A stretch of 64,000 nucleotides of DNA from Micromonospora sp. WMMD1082 (GTDB taxonomy: Bacteria > Actinomycetota > Actinomycetes > Mycobacteriales > Micromonosporaceae): assembly GCF_029626175.1 (NCBI RefSeq), contig NZ_JARUBM010000002.1:5163001-5227000 (forward strand), read 5' to 3'. Shown piece by piece: positions 16,940 through 23,884 of this stretch. Every line of letters begins with the position of its first letter. Positions within the stretch are counted from its first letter, which is position 1. Position numbers and translations under genes: made by a program. A model generated the notes under the pieces. It searched no databases. It worked only from the letters and a program-made list of their open reading frames with translations, and was not told the DNA's origin.

Positions 16940-18020
16940 TGCCCGTACCTTCCTGGTGAATCGGCGCTGTGTCCGTCCGGTCTGGCAAGTAGTGGCGTGC
17001 GAAGGGGCCCGGCAGCATCAGGGCCGTCGAGGCGGCTTTGTCCAGCGTCCTGCCCAGACCGTCCAAATGGGCACCGACGATGCGCGTCATCAGCTGCGGC
17101 CTCTCCTCGGCGACTGCGCCGGGTTCAACCTTCGCCCAGCCAAGCTGATTTAGCCTGATTCGCAGCATGCGATGTGACTGGTCGTCGATGTGCCCGAGGC
17201 GGGAGGCTTGCTGGATCAGGGCGGCAATCGACATGCCCCAGGTGACCTTGAGGTCGAGCAGGCGTCCGAAGTCCCGTGTGTTCAGGCCGGAGAGATCCTG
17301 ACCGATCGCCGTGGAGGGCGCGATGAGCTCGCCGGCGAACTCGAACGCCTCCTGCTCGACCGCTTCTTCTCCAGTGGCGACCTGCCAGCCGTGTAGCACC
17401 AGATGGCCTAATTCGTGGGCGACGCTGAGCCGCTGACGGTCACCGGGGAGGGCGGTGTTGACCACGATGATGGGCCGGCGCTCGGGCAGGTTGAGGCTTA
17501 CTCCGTCCTGCGCATCCGTGCCGAGGTCTCGCCGGATCACGGCAACCCCGAGTTGTTCGACCATGCAAATCACGTCGTCGATGGGCGCGTCGCCGACGCC
17601 GAGCAGCGCTCGCACGCGTCGAGCGGCCTCGTGCGGGGGGACCGCACCCACAGGCAGCTCGGGTAGACCGACCTCTGGCCTGTGTGGTAGCTCCTCGATC
17701 AACCGGGTGGCGGTCAGGCTGATCAGATGTGTTAGTCCCTCGATGCGCTTGGTGGCGAGGGCGGTGAGCTTGCTCCGACGTCGACGGTGGTGGACGCAGG
17801 AGACGTTGGCACCGAGGCTCGGTTCGCGGACGGTGAGGAGCTCGGCAGGCACCTCCAGGACTTCGGCGAGCTGGGCAAGCTGCTCGCCCTCAAGCTCAAG
17901 CTGTCCGCTCTCGATCTTGGACACATAGCCCTGGGAGACGCGGGCCTTGAGGGCGAGCTCGGCTTGCGTCCACGCCCGCGACTGCCGAACTACGGTCACG
18001 GCCGCCCCATTGCCTCGCAT
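16926..18020 (-). CDS. XRE-family repressor fused to ImmA/IrrE metallopeptidase
   Basis: 364 residues from ATG 18020, four bases after GGAGGGGGG; upstream in-frame ATGs lack such a site. The N-terminal helix-turn-helix is residues about 5-60 (WTQAELALKARVSQGYVSKI). The zinc peptidase motif HELGH is at residues 202-206 within LSVAHELGHLVLHGW, the ImmA/IrrE type that cleaves repressors after damage signals. One-protein fusions of this sort can repress lytic genes and be inactivated by autoproteolysis. The gene diverges from the tRNA-Gly/modification operon; three ATTCC repeats in the gap are candidate operators. It forms a two-gene operon with the TGT-like protein. Confidence 0.88.
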   Translation of the reverse strand: MRGNGAAVTVVRQSRAWTQAELALKARVSQGYVSKIESGQLELEGEQLAQLAEVLEVPAELLTVREPSLGANVSCVHHRRRRSKLTALATKRIEGLTHLISLTATRLIEELPHRPEVGLPELPVGAVPPHEAARRVRALLGVGDAPIDDVICMVEQLGVAVIRRDLGTDAQDGVSLNLPERRPIIVVNTALPGDRQRLSVAHELGHLVLHGWQVATGEEAVEQEAFEFAGELIAPSTAIGQDLSGLNTRDFGRLLDLKVTWGMSIAALIQQASRLGHIDDQSHRMLRIRLNQLGWAKVEPGAVAEERPQLMTRIVGAHLDGLGRTLDKAASTALMLPGPFARHYLPDRTDTAPIHQEGTGSELG

Positions 18021-18071
18021 GTTGCCCCCCTCCATCGTGTCCGGCCACAGTAGCACGTCGGTGCGCGAAAT

Positions 18072-18098
18072 ATTCCTGAGTCATTCCTAGATCATTCC
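18072..18098. promoter_or_regulatory. Triple ATTCC operator-like array
   Basis: ATTCC at 18072, 18083 and 18094, with exact 11-bp spacing (about one helical turn), placed upstream of the divergent XRE-ImmA gene. Likely binding site of that repressor; not proven. Confidence 0.5.
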
Positions 18099-18161
18099 AA
18101 CGTCGTCTTAGGCGCGTCGGCATGTACGGCTACAATGCTGTACTGCGTTCCCATACGCTCC

Positions 18162-18234
18162 GCGCTGGAAGTGCTGCTTGGTGGCACGCCGCCGTTCCAC
18201 GGTGGAGGCCCAGGTTCAAATCCTGGCCGGCGCT
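18162..18234 (+). tRNA. tRNA-Gly (anticodon UCC), phage-encoded
   Basis: 73 nt. Acceptor GCGCTGG (18162-18168) pairs with CCGGCGC (18227-18233) with one G-T pair; D-arm GTGC/GCAC; anticodon stem CCGCC/GGTGG with loop GTTCCAC giving UCC, reading GGA. The T-arm is CCAGG-TTCAAAT-CCTGG. The discriminator is T, which is unusual for a tRNA-Gly. It sits at the head of the phage modification operon. The fold was derived by eye. Confidence 0.82.
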
Positions 18235-18269
18235 CGACGCCCGGCCACAGGGGAAGGTGGTAGAGGCGC

Positions 18270-19613
18270 GTGTTCCACGGCAGCATCCCGGCCGACCTGC
18301 GCTCGATCATCTACGAGCACGCCGAGTCCTGGCCCGACACCGACCTGTACGTCGGCTGCTCGGGCAACTTCACGATCGAGCGGACGCTGCACAGCCGGCC
18401 CGGCGAACAGCGCGCGATTCACGGCAACGACGTCCAGTCGTACTCGAGCGCGCTCGGCTGGTGGCTCGCCGGCCGGGACCTGGACTACCGGCTCAAGGAC
18501 GAGCACCGCGAGGAGCTGGCCTGGCTGGAGCCGTACCTGACCAGCTCCACGGACACCCTCGCCTCGCTGATGCTCGGCACCCGGTTCCTCCAGTACGTCG
18601 GGCGGCCCGGCGTCTACTACGAGCGGATGGTCCGAGCGACCATCGGCCAGTTCCCGACGATGCACGCCAAGACGGTCGCCAAGCTGAACGCGCTGACGCT
18701 GCGCCTGGCCTCGTACTACTGCGGCGACGTGCGGGACTACCTGCGCGACGTCGTGCCCGACGACGCCCCGGTGGCGATGTTCCCGCCGTTCTACGCCGGG
18801 GACTACGAGGCGCAGTTCGCCGGCATCGACGAGTTCTTCGCCTGGCCGGCGCCGACGTACGACACGCTCGACGAGGACGGCAAGGAAGAGATCATCGGGG
18901 CGGTCCTCGACCGGCCCCACTGGATCCTCGGCCTGCACATCGCCCGCGAGGAGCTGCGCCCGTGGCTGCGCGGCGTCGTGCAGACCTCCAACCGCGGTAT
19001 GCCGATCTACGTCTACGCGTCGTCCGGAGCGCGGCGCGTCGTCGCGCCCGTCCAGCAGGTCGCCCCGATCCTCATGCCGAAGATCGGGCCCGCCGAGGAC
19101 ATCGGCGACCGCATGGCCATCCACGTGCTCAACGGCGGCCAGTTCGCCGCCGTCCGCTCGCAGTTCATGAGCAAGACGATCCTGCCCGGGTCGCCGCTGC
19201 TCGCCTGCGGCGTCAGCGTCGACGGCAAGCTCGTCGGGGCGTTCGCCTACCTGCCGCCGAAGTTCGACCCGGCCTGCGCCTACCTGATGAGCGACTTCCC
19301 CGTGTCGTGGACCCGGTACCGCCGGCTGGCGAAGCTGATCGTGATGGCGGCCGCCAGCCGCGAGGCGCAGCTGCTGTTGCAGCGGTCGCTGTCGAAGCGG
19401 CTCACCTCGTGGTCGACCACGGCGTTCACCGACCGGCCGAACAGCGCGAAGTACGGCCGGGGCATCCCCGGCGTCAAGCTCCAGAAGCGCAGCGAGCCGG
19501 CCGTCGACGGCATCCACCGCTATCAGCTCCAGTACGGCGGCCCGCTGGGCGGCTGGACCCTGCAAGAGGCGCTGGCGGAGTGGAAGCGCCGCCACGGGAA
19601 GGACATGCGATGA
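18270..19613 (+). CDS. Phage DNA-modification protein: adenine-methyltransferase-like N-terminus, Mom-like GNAT C-terminus
   Basis: 447 residues, GTG start. The N-terminal part has DLYVGCSGNFTIER, a cofactor-binding-like glycine loop, and FPPFYAGDYE near residue 170, where D12/Dam enzymes carry DPPY. Actinophage relatives are commonly labelled antirestriction adenine methyltransferase. The C-terminal part (SWTRYRRLAKLIVMAAASRE, then SWSTTAFTDRPNSAKYG) resembles the Mom family, GNAT-fold proteins that add a carbamoylmethyl-type group to adenine in phage Mu. I infer that the product modifies phage adenines to block host restriction. Ends ATGA-coupled with the next gene. The substitution in the DPPY-like motif may mean methylation is lost. 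Confidence 0.62.
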   Translation: MFHGSIPADLRSIIYEHAESWPDTDLYVGCSGNFTIERTLHSRPGEQRAIHGNDVQSYSSALGWWLAGRDLDYRLKDEHREELAWLEPYLTSSTDTLASLMLGTRFLQYVGRPGVYYERMVRATIGQFPTMHAKTVAKLNALTLRLASYYCGDVRDYLRDVVPDDAPVAMFPPFYAGDYEAQFAGIDEFFAWPAPTYDTLDEDGKEEIIGAVLDRPHWILGLHIAREELRPWLRGVVQTSNRGMPIYVYASSGARRVVAPVQQVAPILMPKIGPAEDIGDRMAIHVLNGGQFAAVRSQFMSKTILPGSPLLACGVSVDGKLVGAFAYLPPKFDPACAYLMSDFPVSWTRYRRLAKLIVMAAASREAQLLLQRSLSKRLTSWSTTAFTDRPNSAKYGRGIPGVKLQKRSEPAVDGIHRYQLQYGGPLGGWTLQEALAEWKRRHGKDMR

Positions 19614-20068
19614 ACGACGAGCAGCTCGACGGCCAGCAGCCGGCCGCCGAGCCGGCCGGCTGCCCCAAGGTGATGTGGGACGGCCTCGACAGCATTCGGT
19701 GCAACCAGGGTGCCGACAGCGGCGTCTGCCCGCTGCACGGCCAGTTCCGGCACCCGCAGCCGGCCGACCCGGACCGGGCGTGCCTCCACGGCAACATGCA
19801 CTTGGACGCCGACGTGCAGCGGCTGACCGCCTCCGATGACGATCCCACCGTGGTGGCGTACATCGTCGAACTCCAGGTCCGCTGCTTGGCTTGTCAGGAG
19901 CGGTTCCGCTGGATCGGCGTACCCGCCGGTCTGATGCCGGGTATGCCCGCCTGTAGCCCGGACGAGTTCACGCTGCACGCGCCGATCCGGCCTTCCAGCG
20001 CCGACCCGGATTTCGGCCTGAGCATTCCGGGGTTCGCCATTCAGTTCCGGGGCGAGGGTGAGCGGTGA
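19610..20068 (+). CDS. Conserved phage zinc-ribbon-like protein
   Basis: 152 residues, overlapping the modification gene by ATGA. The middle is rich in Cys/His (GCPKVMWDG, IRCNQG, GVCPLHGQFRH) and the C-terminal part has LQVRCLACQERFRWIGVPAG followed by a beta-rich tail (TLHAPIRPSSADPDFG). This combination, a CxxC plus FxWIGVPxG, recurs in actinobacteriophage genomes near DNA-modification genes. It may bind DNA or the modification enzyme. No catalytic motif is visible. Assignment rests on pattern memory and context. Confidence 0.65.
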   Translation: MNDEQLDGQQPAAEPAGCPKVMWDGLDSIRCNQGADSGVCPLHGQFRHPQPADPDRACLHGNMHLDADVQRLTASDDDPTVVAYIVELQVRCLACQERFRWIGVPAGLMPGMPACSPDEFTLHAPIRPSSADPDFGLSIPGFAIQFRGEGER

Positions 20069-20541
20069 GCGGCGAGCGCCACGACACCGGGGTCTACCGC
20101 GGCGACTCGACGCACTGCGTGCCGCCGTATCCGGGAGCACTGCCCGGCGTGCTGTACCCGGCGGGTGCCGACGTCGATCTTGTGGTCCGGGCAGTCGCCC
20201 GGGCCCGCTACCTCCGGGCGTACCCCGCCGATCTGGAGGGGGCCGACGGGTATGCTGAGCGGGTCGCGGCCGACCCGCCGTTCCGTGCCGAGATGACCGC
20301 CGCCCTCGCGGCTCTCGCCGGCGCTGGCCGCATGATGCCCGTCGACGCCGAGACGGCGCACCTGGTCGAGCTTCGCGCCGAAGGCTGGACGGTCCAGCAC
20401 CCCCTGTCGTGCCGGCCGAACCTGTTCGCCTGCGAGGTGAACCGGGTCGCCGAGCGGGGCCTGACCGCCGTCCCCGACGAGTTGGGTGTGTTTGAGTGCC
20501 GCGCCGAGGACGGCGTGCTGGTGATCGGGGCGGCCCGGTGA
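20065..20541 (+). CDS. Hypothetical phage protein, 158 aa
   Basis: Coupled by a 4-bp overlap to genes on both sides (20065-20068 and 20538-20541). The C-terminal region GWTVQHPLSCRPNLFACEVN contains two Cys and is the most conserved-looking part. The rest is helical. Context places it within the Mom/ParB modification operon, so an accessory role in DNA modification is plausible. I cannot assign a biochemical activity. Confidence 0.6.
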   Translation: MSGERHDTGVYRGDSTHCVPPYPGALPGVLYPAGADVDLVVRAVARARYLRAYPADLEGADGYAERVAADPPFRAEMTAALAALAGAGRMMPVDAETAHLVELRAEGWTVQHPLSCRPNLFACEVNRVAERGLTAVPDELGVFECRAEDGVLVIGAAR

Positions 20542-21482
20542 GCGACATCGACGAGCTGCCCGGACCCGCCGACGCCGGCCCGCTGAACCTGCGGCCCGCA
20601 ACGGTCGCCCCGGCCGACCTGACGCTGCTGGAAGTCAACGCGCGGTACATGCGTAAGGAGACGTTCGACCGCCTGGTGGCGAACGTTCGCCGCGACGGTG
20701 CGCTCACCAGCACGCCGCTGGTGTGGAACGACGAGGTGAGCGGCCGGATGGTCGTGCTGTCCGGGAACCACCGGATCATGGCCGCCCGGGAGGCGGGCCT
20801 GGAACAGGTCTCCGTCATCGTGGTCGACCAGCCGCTGACCCGCGCCCGGCAGGTCGCGCTCCAGCTGTCCCACAACGCCATTGAGGGCGAGGACGACCCG
20901 GCCACGCTCAAGCATCTGTACGACGAGCTGGACGACGTGGACTGGCGGGCCTACTCGGGCCTGGACGACAAGCAGCTCGACCTGCTCGCGCAGGTCGACC
21001 TGGAGGGCCTGTCCGAGGCGAACCTGGACTTCGCCACCGTGCAGCTGGTGTTCCTGCCGCACGAGCTGGACGCCGCCCGCGGCAGCTTCGAGGAAGCCCG
21101 CCGCATCGTCCAGGCCGACGTCCGCTGGCTCGCCGGGTATGCCGAGTACGAAACCACCCTGGACGCCCTCGCGACGGCCCACGGTGCCCACAACGTCGGC
21201 AACGTGGCCACCGCGCTCGGCCTGATCCTCCAGGTGTTCGAGCGGCACCTCGGCGAGCTGCGCGACGGAGTGTGGTTCGACCCGGAGTCCGGCGAGTCGA
21301 TCGGCGCGGCCGGCCGCCTGGTGCCGGTCGAGACGATCATCGAGACGCGCTCGATGCCAGCCGACGCCGCCGCTGTGCTGACCCGCGCGGTCAACAAGCT
21401 GGTGGCCGCCGGGGAGGTGCCCGCCGACCAGCGGTGGCGCGCCCTGGAGCTTCTAGCCGCCGACTACCTGGCGGGCGCGTAA
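20538..21482 (+). CDS. ParB-like nuclease-domain protein of the modification operon
   Basis: 314 residues from GTG 20538. The ParB N-terminal fold is clear: VNARYMRKETFDRLVANVRR, then VLSGNHRIMAAREAG (the C-motif, normally GxRR) and later a long helical region. Phage ParB-like proteins in this position, beside Mom-like genes, are not partition proteins; the ParB/sulfiredoxin fold may act as a nucleotide-dependent DNA-binding or nicking module, and CTPase activity is known for true ParB. Here the helix-turn-helix expected of Spo0J/ParB is not evident. It is the last gene of a four-gene coupled operon started by the modification enzyme. Confidence 0.75.
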   Translation: MSDIDELPGPADAGPLNLRPATVAPADLTLLEVNARYMRKETFDRLVANVRRDGALTSTPLVWNDEVSGRMVVLSGNHRIMAAREAGLEQVSVIVVDQPLTRARQVALQLSHNAIEGEDDPATLKHLYDELDDVDWRAYSGLDDKQLDLLAQVDLEGLSEANLDFATVQLVFLPHELDAARGSFEEARRIVQADVRWLAGYAEYETTLDALATAHGAHNVGNVATALGLILQVFERHLGELRDGVWFDPESGESIGAAGRLVPVETIIETRSMPADAAAVLTRAVNKLVAAGEVPADQRWRALELLAADYLAGA

Positions 21483-21544
21483 TGGGGATGAGCCCGGTGT
21501 CCGCCGCGCCACCGCGCAGCGGACACCGGAACCCCTGCCCGGGC

Positions 21545-22111
21545 CTAGGCGTGCGGATGAATCGGCACCAGCTCGGACGCGCCCGCGAACTCGAAGCTGA
21601 GGAAGTCGACGCCGGGGCGGTACACGACGTGCCAATTCAGCTGTACCTGCCGGTCGAAGGTCACCTCAGCGAAGCCGTCCACGTCAGAGTCAACGAGCCG
21701 GACATCGTCACGGTCGGCGACGCCGGCCGGTGGACCCCAGCCGGTGAACCGCACATGAGCCTCAACCTCGACGGTGACCACCTGGTCGCCGTCGGGCAGT
21801 GGATCGACCATCTGCCAGTCGATCGTGGCCAGGTCGGGCAGCACCTCGTCCAGCACCAGTTCGTGAAGGATGTCGGTAGGCAGCTCGACCTCGTCGAACG
21901 TCAGACCGGCGAGCCGGTTCCGCCCCACGTCGCGGGCAACGTCGCTGCCCGCCATGCTCCGGCACTGGCCGGTGATCTCCTCGGGCAGAAGGCTCTCCAG
22001 CGACGGGAACAGCGACTCCATTTCCCGCTGCTTGCGGACACGGCGCAGCGCTTCGCTGTATGGGATGTTGAGCTTCTTCGCCAGCAGTTTGGCCTGTTGG
22101 TCCCTACTCAC
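21545..22111 (-). CDS. Hypothetical protein, 188 aa, moron-like
   Basis: Start taken at GTG 22111, giving VSRDQQAKLLAKKLNIPYSE, a short basic helical N-terminus of the kind found in small actinobacterial proteins. The remainder is acidic and beta-rich (LFPSLESLLPEEITG, VVTVEVEAHVRFTGWG, RLVDSDVDGFAEVTF). It is encoded on the opposite strand between the ParB-like and Acb2-like genes, typical of an independently expressed lysogenic-conversion gene. Frame remains open upstream to 22405, but that extension has poor composition. No family recognised. Confidence 0.55.
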   Translation of the reverse strand: MSRDQQAKLLAKKLNIPYSEALRRVRKQREMESLFPSLESLLPEEITGQCRSMAGSDVARDVGRNRLAGLTFDEVELPTDILHELVLDEVLPDLATIDWQMVDPLPDGDQVVTVEVEAHVRFTGWGPPAGVADRDDVRLVDSDVDGFAEVTFDRQVQLNWHVVYRPGVDFLSFEFAGASELVPIHPHA

Positions 22112-22391
22112 GGTCGATCCATCCTCCGGCGGACTATCCCACGCGACCACCGGCGACATTGGATGTACCGGAGCCACAGCAACACCTGCGTGACGATCAA
22201 CGCCTTGTCCCTCGGTGTCGCAGTGCCGGGCGTGGGCCGGCGGGCAACAGGAGAAACCGGCGGCGCAGGGCCACCGTACGACCAAGCCTAGCTCGCACAT
22301 CAAGCACCGCCAACCATGCGATCGCCCGGCACCCTCCTCACCGGAAGGTGTGCGGTCGCAGTAAACAACTGTCACCGGCCAAGGAGGAGAG

Positions 22392-22676
22392 ATGGCCGAC
22401 AGCAATCCACAGGGTCTTTACGCCGGGCTCGATGAGCGGCAGCGGTACGAGTTGGACCGCCGCTGCGACCACCACCCGCCGCGCAGCACCGTCCAAGCCG
22501 AGGCCCACGGCAGGTGGCGCGCCGCCATGAAGGTCCTGATGGCCGAGGCGATGCGCAGCCTGCCGCCCTGCCGCGAAACGTCGATGGTCCTGACCTCCCT
22601 GGACGACGCGCTCATGTATGGCAACGCGGCGATCGCACGCCCCCCGATGGCCAACGGCCGACGGGGCGGCCACTGA
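22392..22676 (+). CDS. Acb2-like anti-CBASS cyclic-nucleotide sponge
   Basis: 94 residues preceded by AAGGAGGAGAG. The pattern DHHPPRSTVQAEAHGRWRAA, then SLPPCRETSMVLTSLDDALM and YGNAAIAR matches the short family to which Acb2 of Pseudomonas phage PaMx33 and T4 Vs.4 belong: a HHPP start, a PxSRExSxAxTxLExAMxWANAAIAR-like helix and nothing else. Acb2 hexamers bind cyclic di- and trinucleotides and stop CBASS and Thoeris signalling. Here S is C in PPCRE and W is Y in MYGNA. The gene is in an anti-restriction neighbourhood, just before terminase, a position often used by these proteins. Confidence 0.68.
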   Translation: MADSNPQGLYAGLDERQRYELDRRCDHHPPRSTVQAEAHGRWRAAMKVLMAEAMRSLPPCRETSMVLTSLDDALMYGNAAIARPPMANGRRGGH

Positions 22677-22745
22677 GACAGGGCGGCCCGGCTGGCACTT
22701 CCCCGCCCGCCTGGCCGCCCGCACCAGCATGACGAGGAGGTGACC

Positions 22746-23360
22746 ATGAGCGAGCCGGAAATTCTGGCCTGGGACCGGCAGCACCGTGAGCCCGAGAAGG
22801 CGTACGGGTACTTCGTGCTGTACCGGGACCTCGGCCGCACCCGCACGGTCGCCAAGGTCGCCACCGAGGTCGACAAATCCCGGGATTACCTCCACAAGCT
22901 CGCCACCAGCTGGAAGTGGGTGCAGCGGGCGCAGGCGTGGGACCGCGAAGAGGACCGGCTGTACGTCGAGGGCCTGGCCGAGCAGCGGCGGGACATGGCG
23001 AAGCGGCACGCGCGGATCGCGTCGGCGCTGCAAGGGAAGCTCGTCGCCCGGTTGCAGTCCCTCAAGCCGGAACAGCTCAGCGTGGCCGATATCGCCCGCT
23101 GGCTGGAGGTGGCGACCCGGGTCGAGCGGCTGGCGCTGGGCCTGCCCGACTCCACGACGGCGCACACCGGCCCGGACGGCGGCCCAATCCGCGCCGAGGT
23201 CGAGCAGATGACCGAGCAGCAGCGCGCCGAATTCTTCCGGGCGCTGATGGCCGAGGCGGCAGCCCGCGCCGGCCAGGCCAACCCGAACGCCGAGCCCGAC
23301 GACCTGGCGCCCGGCGATGACGACGAGGAGACAGCCGATGAGCCGGCGTCGCAGGATTGA
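22746..23360 (+). CDS. Terminase small subunit-like protein
   Basis: 204 residues from ATG 22746, six bases after GAGGAGG (GTG 22740 would be too close). The N-terminal half looks like a DNA-binding helix-turn-helix (KSRDYLHKLATSWKWVQRAQ), the centre is coiled-coil (EEDRLYVEGLAEQRRDMAKR), and the tail is acidic. It precedes the large terminase by 524 bp, with three small genes between. Such proteins recognise the packaging site and recruit the large subunit. The assignment rests on position, HTH and coil. Confidence 0.65.
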   Translation: MSEPEILAWDRQHREPEKAYGYFVLYRDLGRTRTVAKVATEVDKSRDYLHKLATSWKWVQRAQAWDREEDRLYVEGLAEQRRDMAKRHARIASALQGKLVARLQSLKPEQLSVADIARWLEVATRVERLALGLPDSTTAHTGPDGGPIRAEVEQMTEQQRAEFFRALMAEAAARAGQANPNAEPDDLAPGDDDEETADEPASQD

Positions 23361-23487
23361 CGAGCAGGTGCGGATCGCGGTGGAGGTGCACGCGCCGCGG
23401 TGGGCGGTGCGGGCAGTCACGGCGGGCGTGCTGCTGCTGGGCGCCGCGAACGTGACCGCCGTGGTGATGCTGCTGGTGGCCGGGTGA
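23338..23487 (+). CDS. Small single-pass membrane protein
   Basis: 49 residues overlapping the small terminase end by 23 bp. Basic N-terminus (MSRRRRIDEQVRIAVEVHAP) followed by one membrane helix (VTAGVLLLGAANVTAVVMLL). Not long enough for standard ORF filters, but codon usage and the coupled stop/start with the next reading frame (GTGA at 23484) support it. Function unknown. Confidence 0.5.
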   Translation: MSRRRRIDEQVRIAVEVHAPRWAVRAVTAGVLLLGAANVTAVVMLLVAG

Positions 23488-23576
23488 GCCGTCGCGGCCC
23501 CCGCTCGACGCGGCTGCTGACCGGCCACCGCCGGCCCCGCCCGCCGGATCCGCCTACCGGCCCGGTGGTCCGGTGA
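23484..23576 (+). CDS. Very short coupled ORF, 30 aa
   Basis: GTG at 23484 overlaps the preceding stop by four bases, and its own TGA overlaps the next GTG at 23573 by four bases. The product is a basic Pro/Arg-rich peptide. It may be a translational coupler rather than a functional protein. Confidence 0.3.
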   Translation: MSRRGPRSTRLLTGHRRPRPPDPPTGPVVR

Positions 23577-23881
23577 CCCGGGTCGGCCAGCAGACGTGGG
23601 CGGCATTGGACGTCGCCGGGCAGCGGTGGGTCGGGCGCGTCCCGGTCGTCGCCCCGGACCCGGTGCAGCGCCGCTCTCTGGTCCGCCGGACGTGGGCGTG
23701 GCGGCTGCTGCTGGCCGGCTGGATCGCGCTGACCGGGCTCGCCGCCTGGCTGGCGTGGCGGTGGCTCGGCCCGGTCGGGCTGGGCTGCCCGCTGCTGATG
23801 GGCGGTCCGCTGCTCGGCTTGTGGTGGTGCTCCCTGGTGGACCTGCGGCAGCAGGCCGACGAGATGTGGGGCGGGCGCTGA
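23573..23881 (+). CDS. Small membrane protein, 102 aa
   Basis: Two hydrophobic segments (WRLLLAGWIALTGLAAWLAW and VGLGCPLLMGGPLLGLWWCS) preceded by about 40 soluble residues, ending in a charged tail. GTG start coupled to the previous tiny ORF. It lies immediately before the large terminase. The role is unknown; the layout resembles small morphogenesis-region membrane proteins of actinophages. Confidence 0.6.
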   Translation: MTRVGQQTWAALDVAGQRWVGRVPVVAPDPVQRRSLVRRTWAWRLLLAGWIALTGLAAWLAWRWLGPVGLGCPLLMGGPLLGLWWCSLVDLRQQADEMWGGR

Positions 23882-23884
23882 GCG

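Noticed and set aside
18178..18540. 120-codon ORF across the tRNA-Gly
   Set aside because: Overlaps the tRNA and the start of the modification gene in a different frame; no supporting features.
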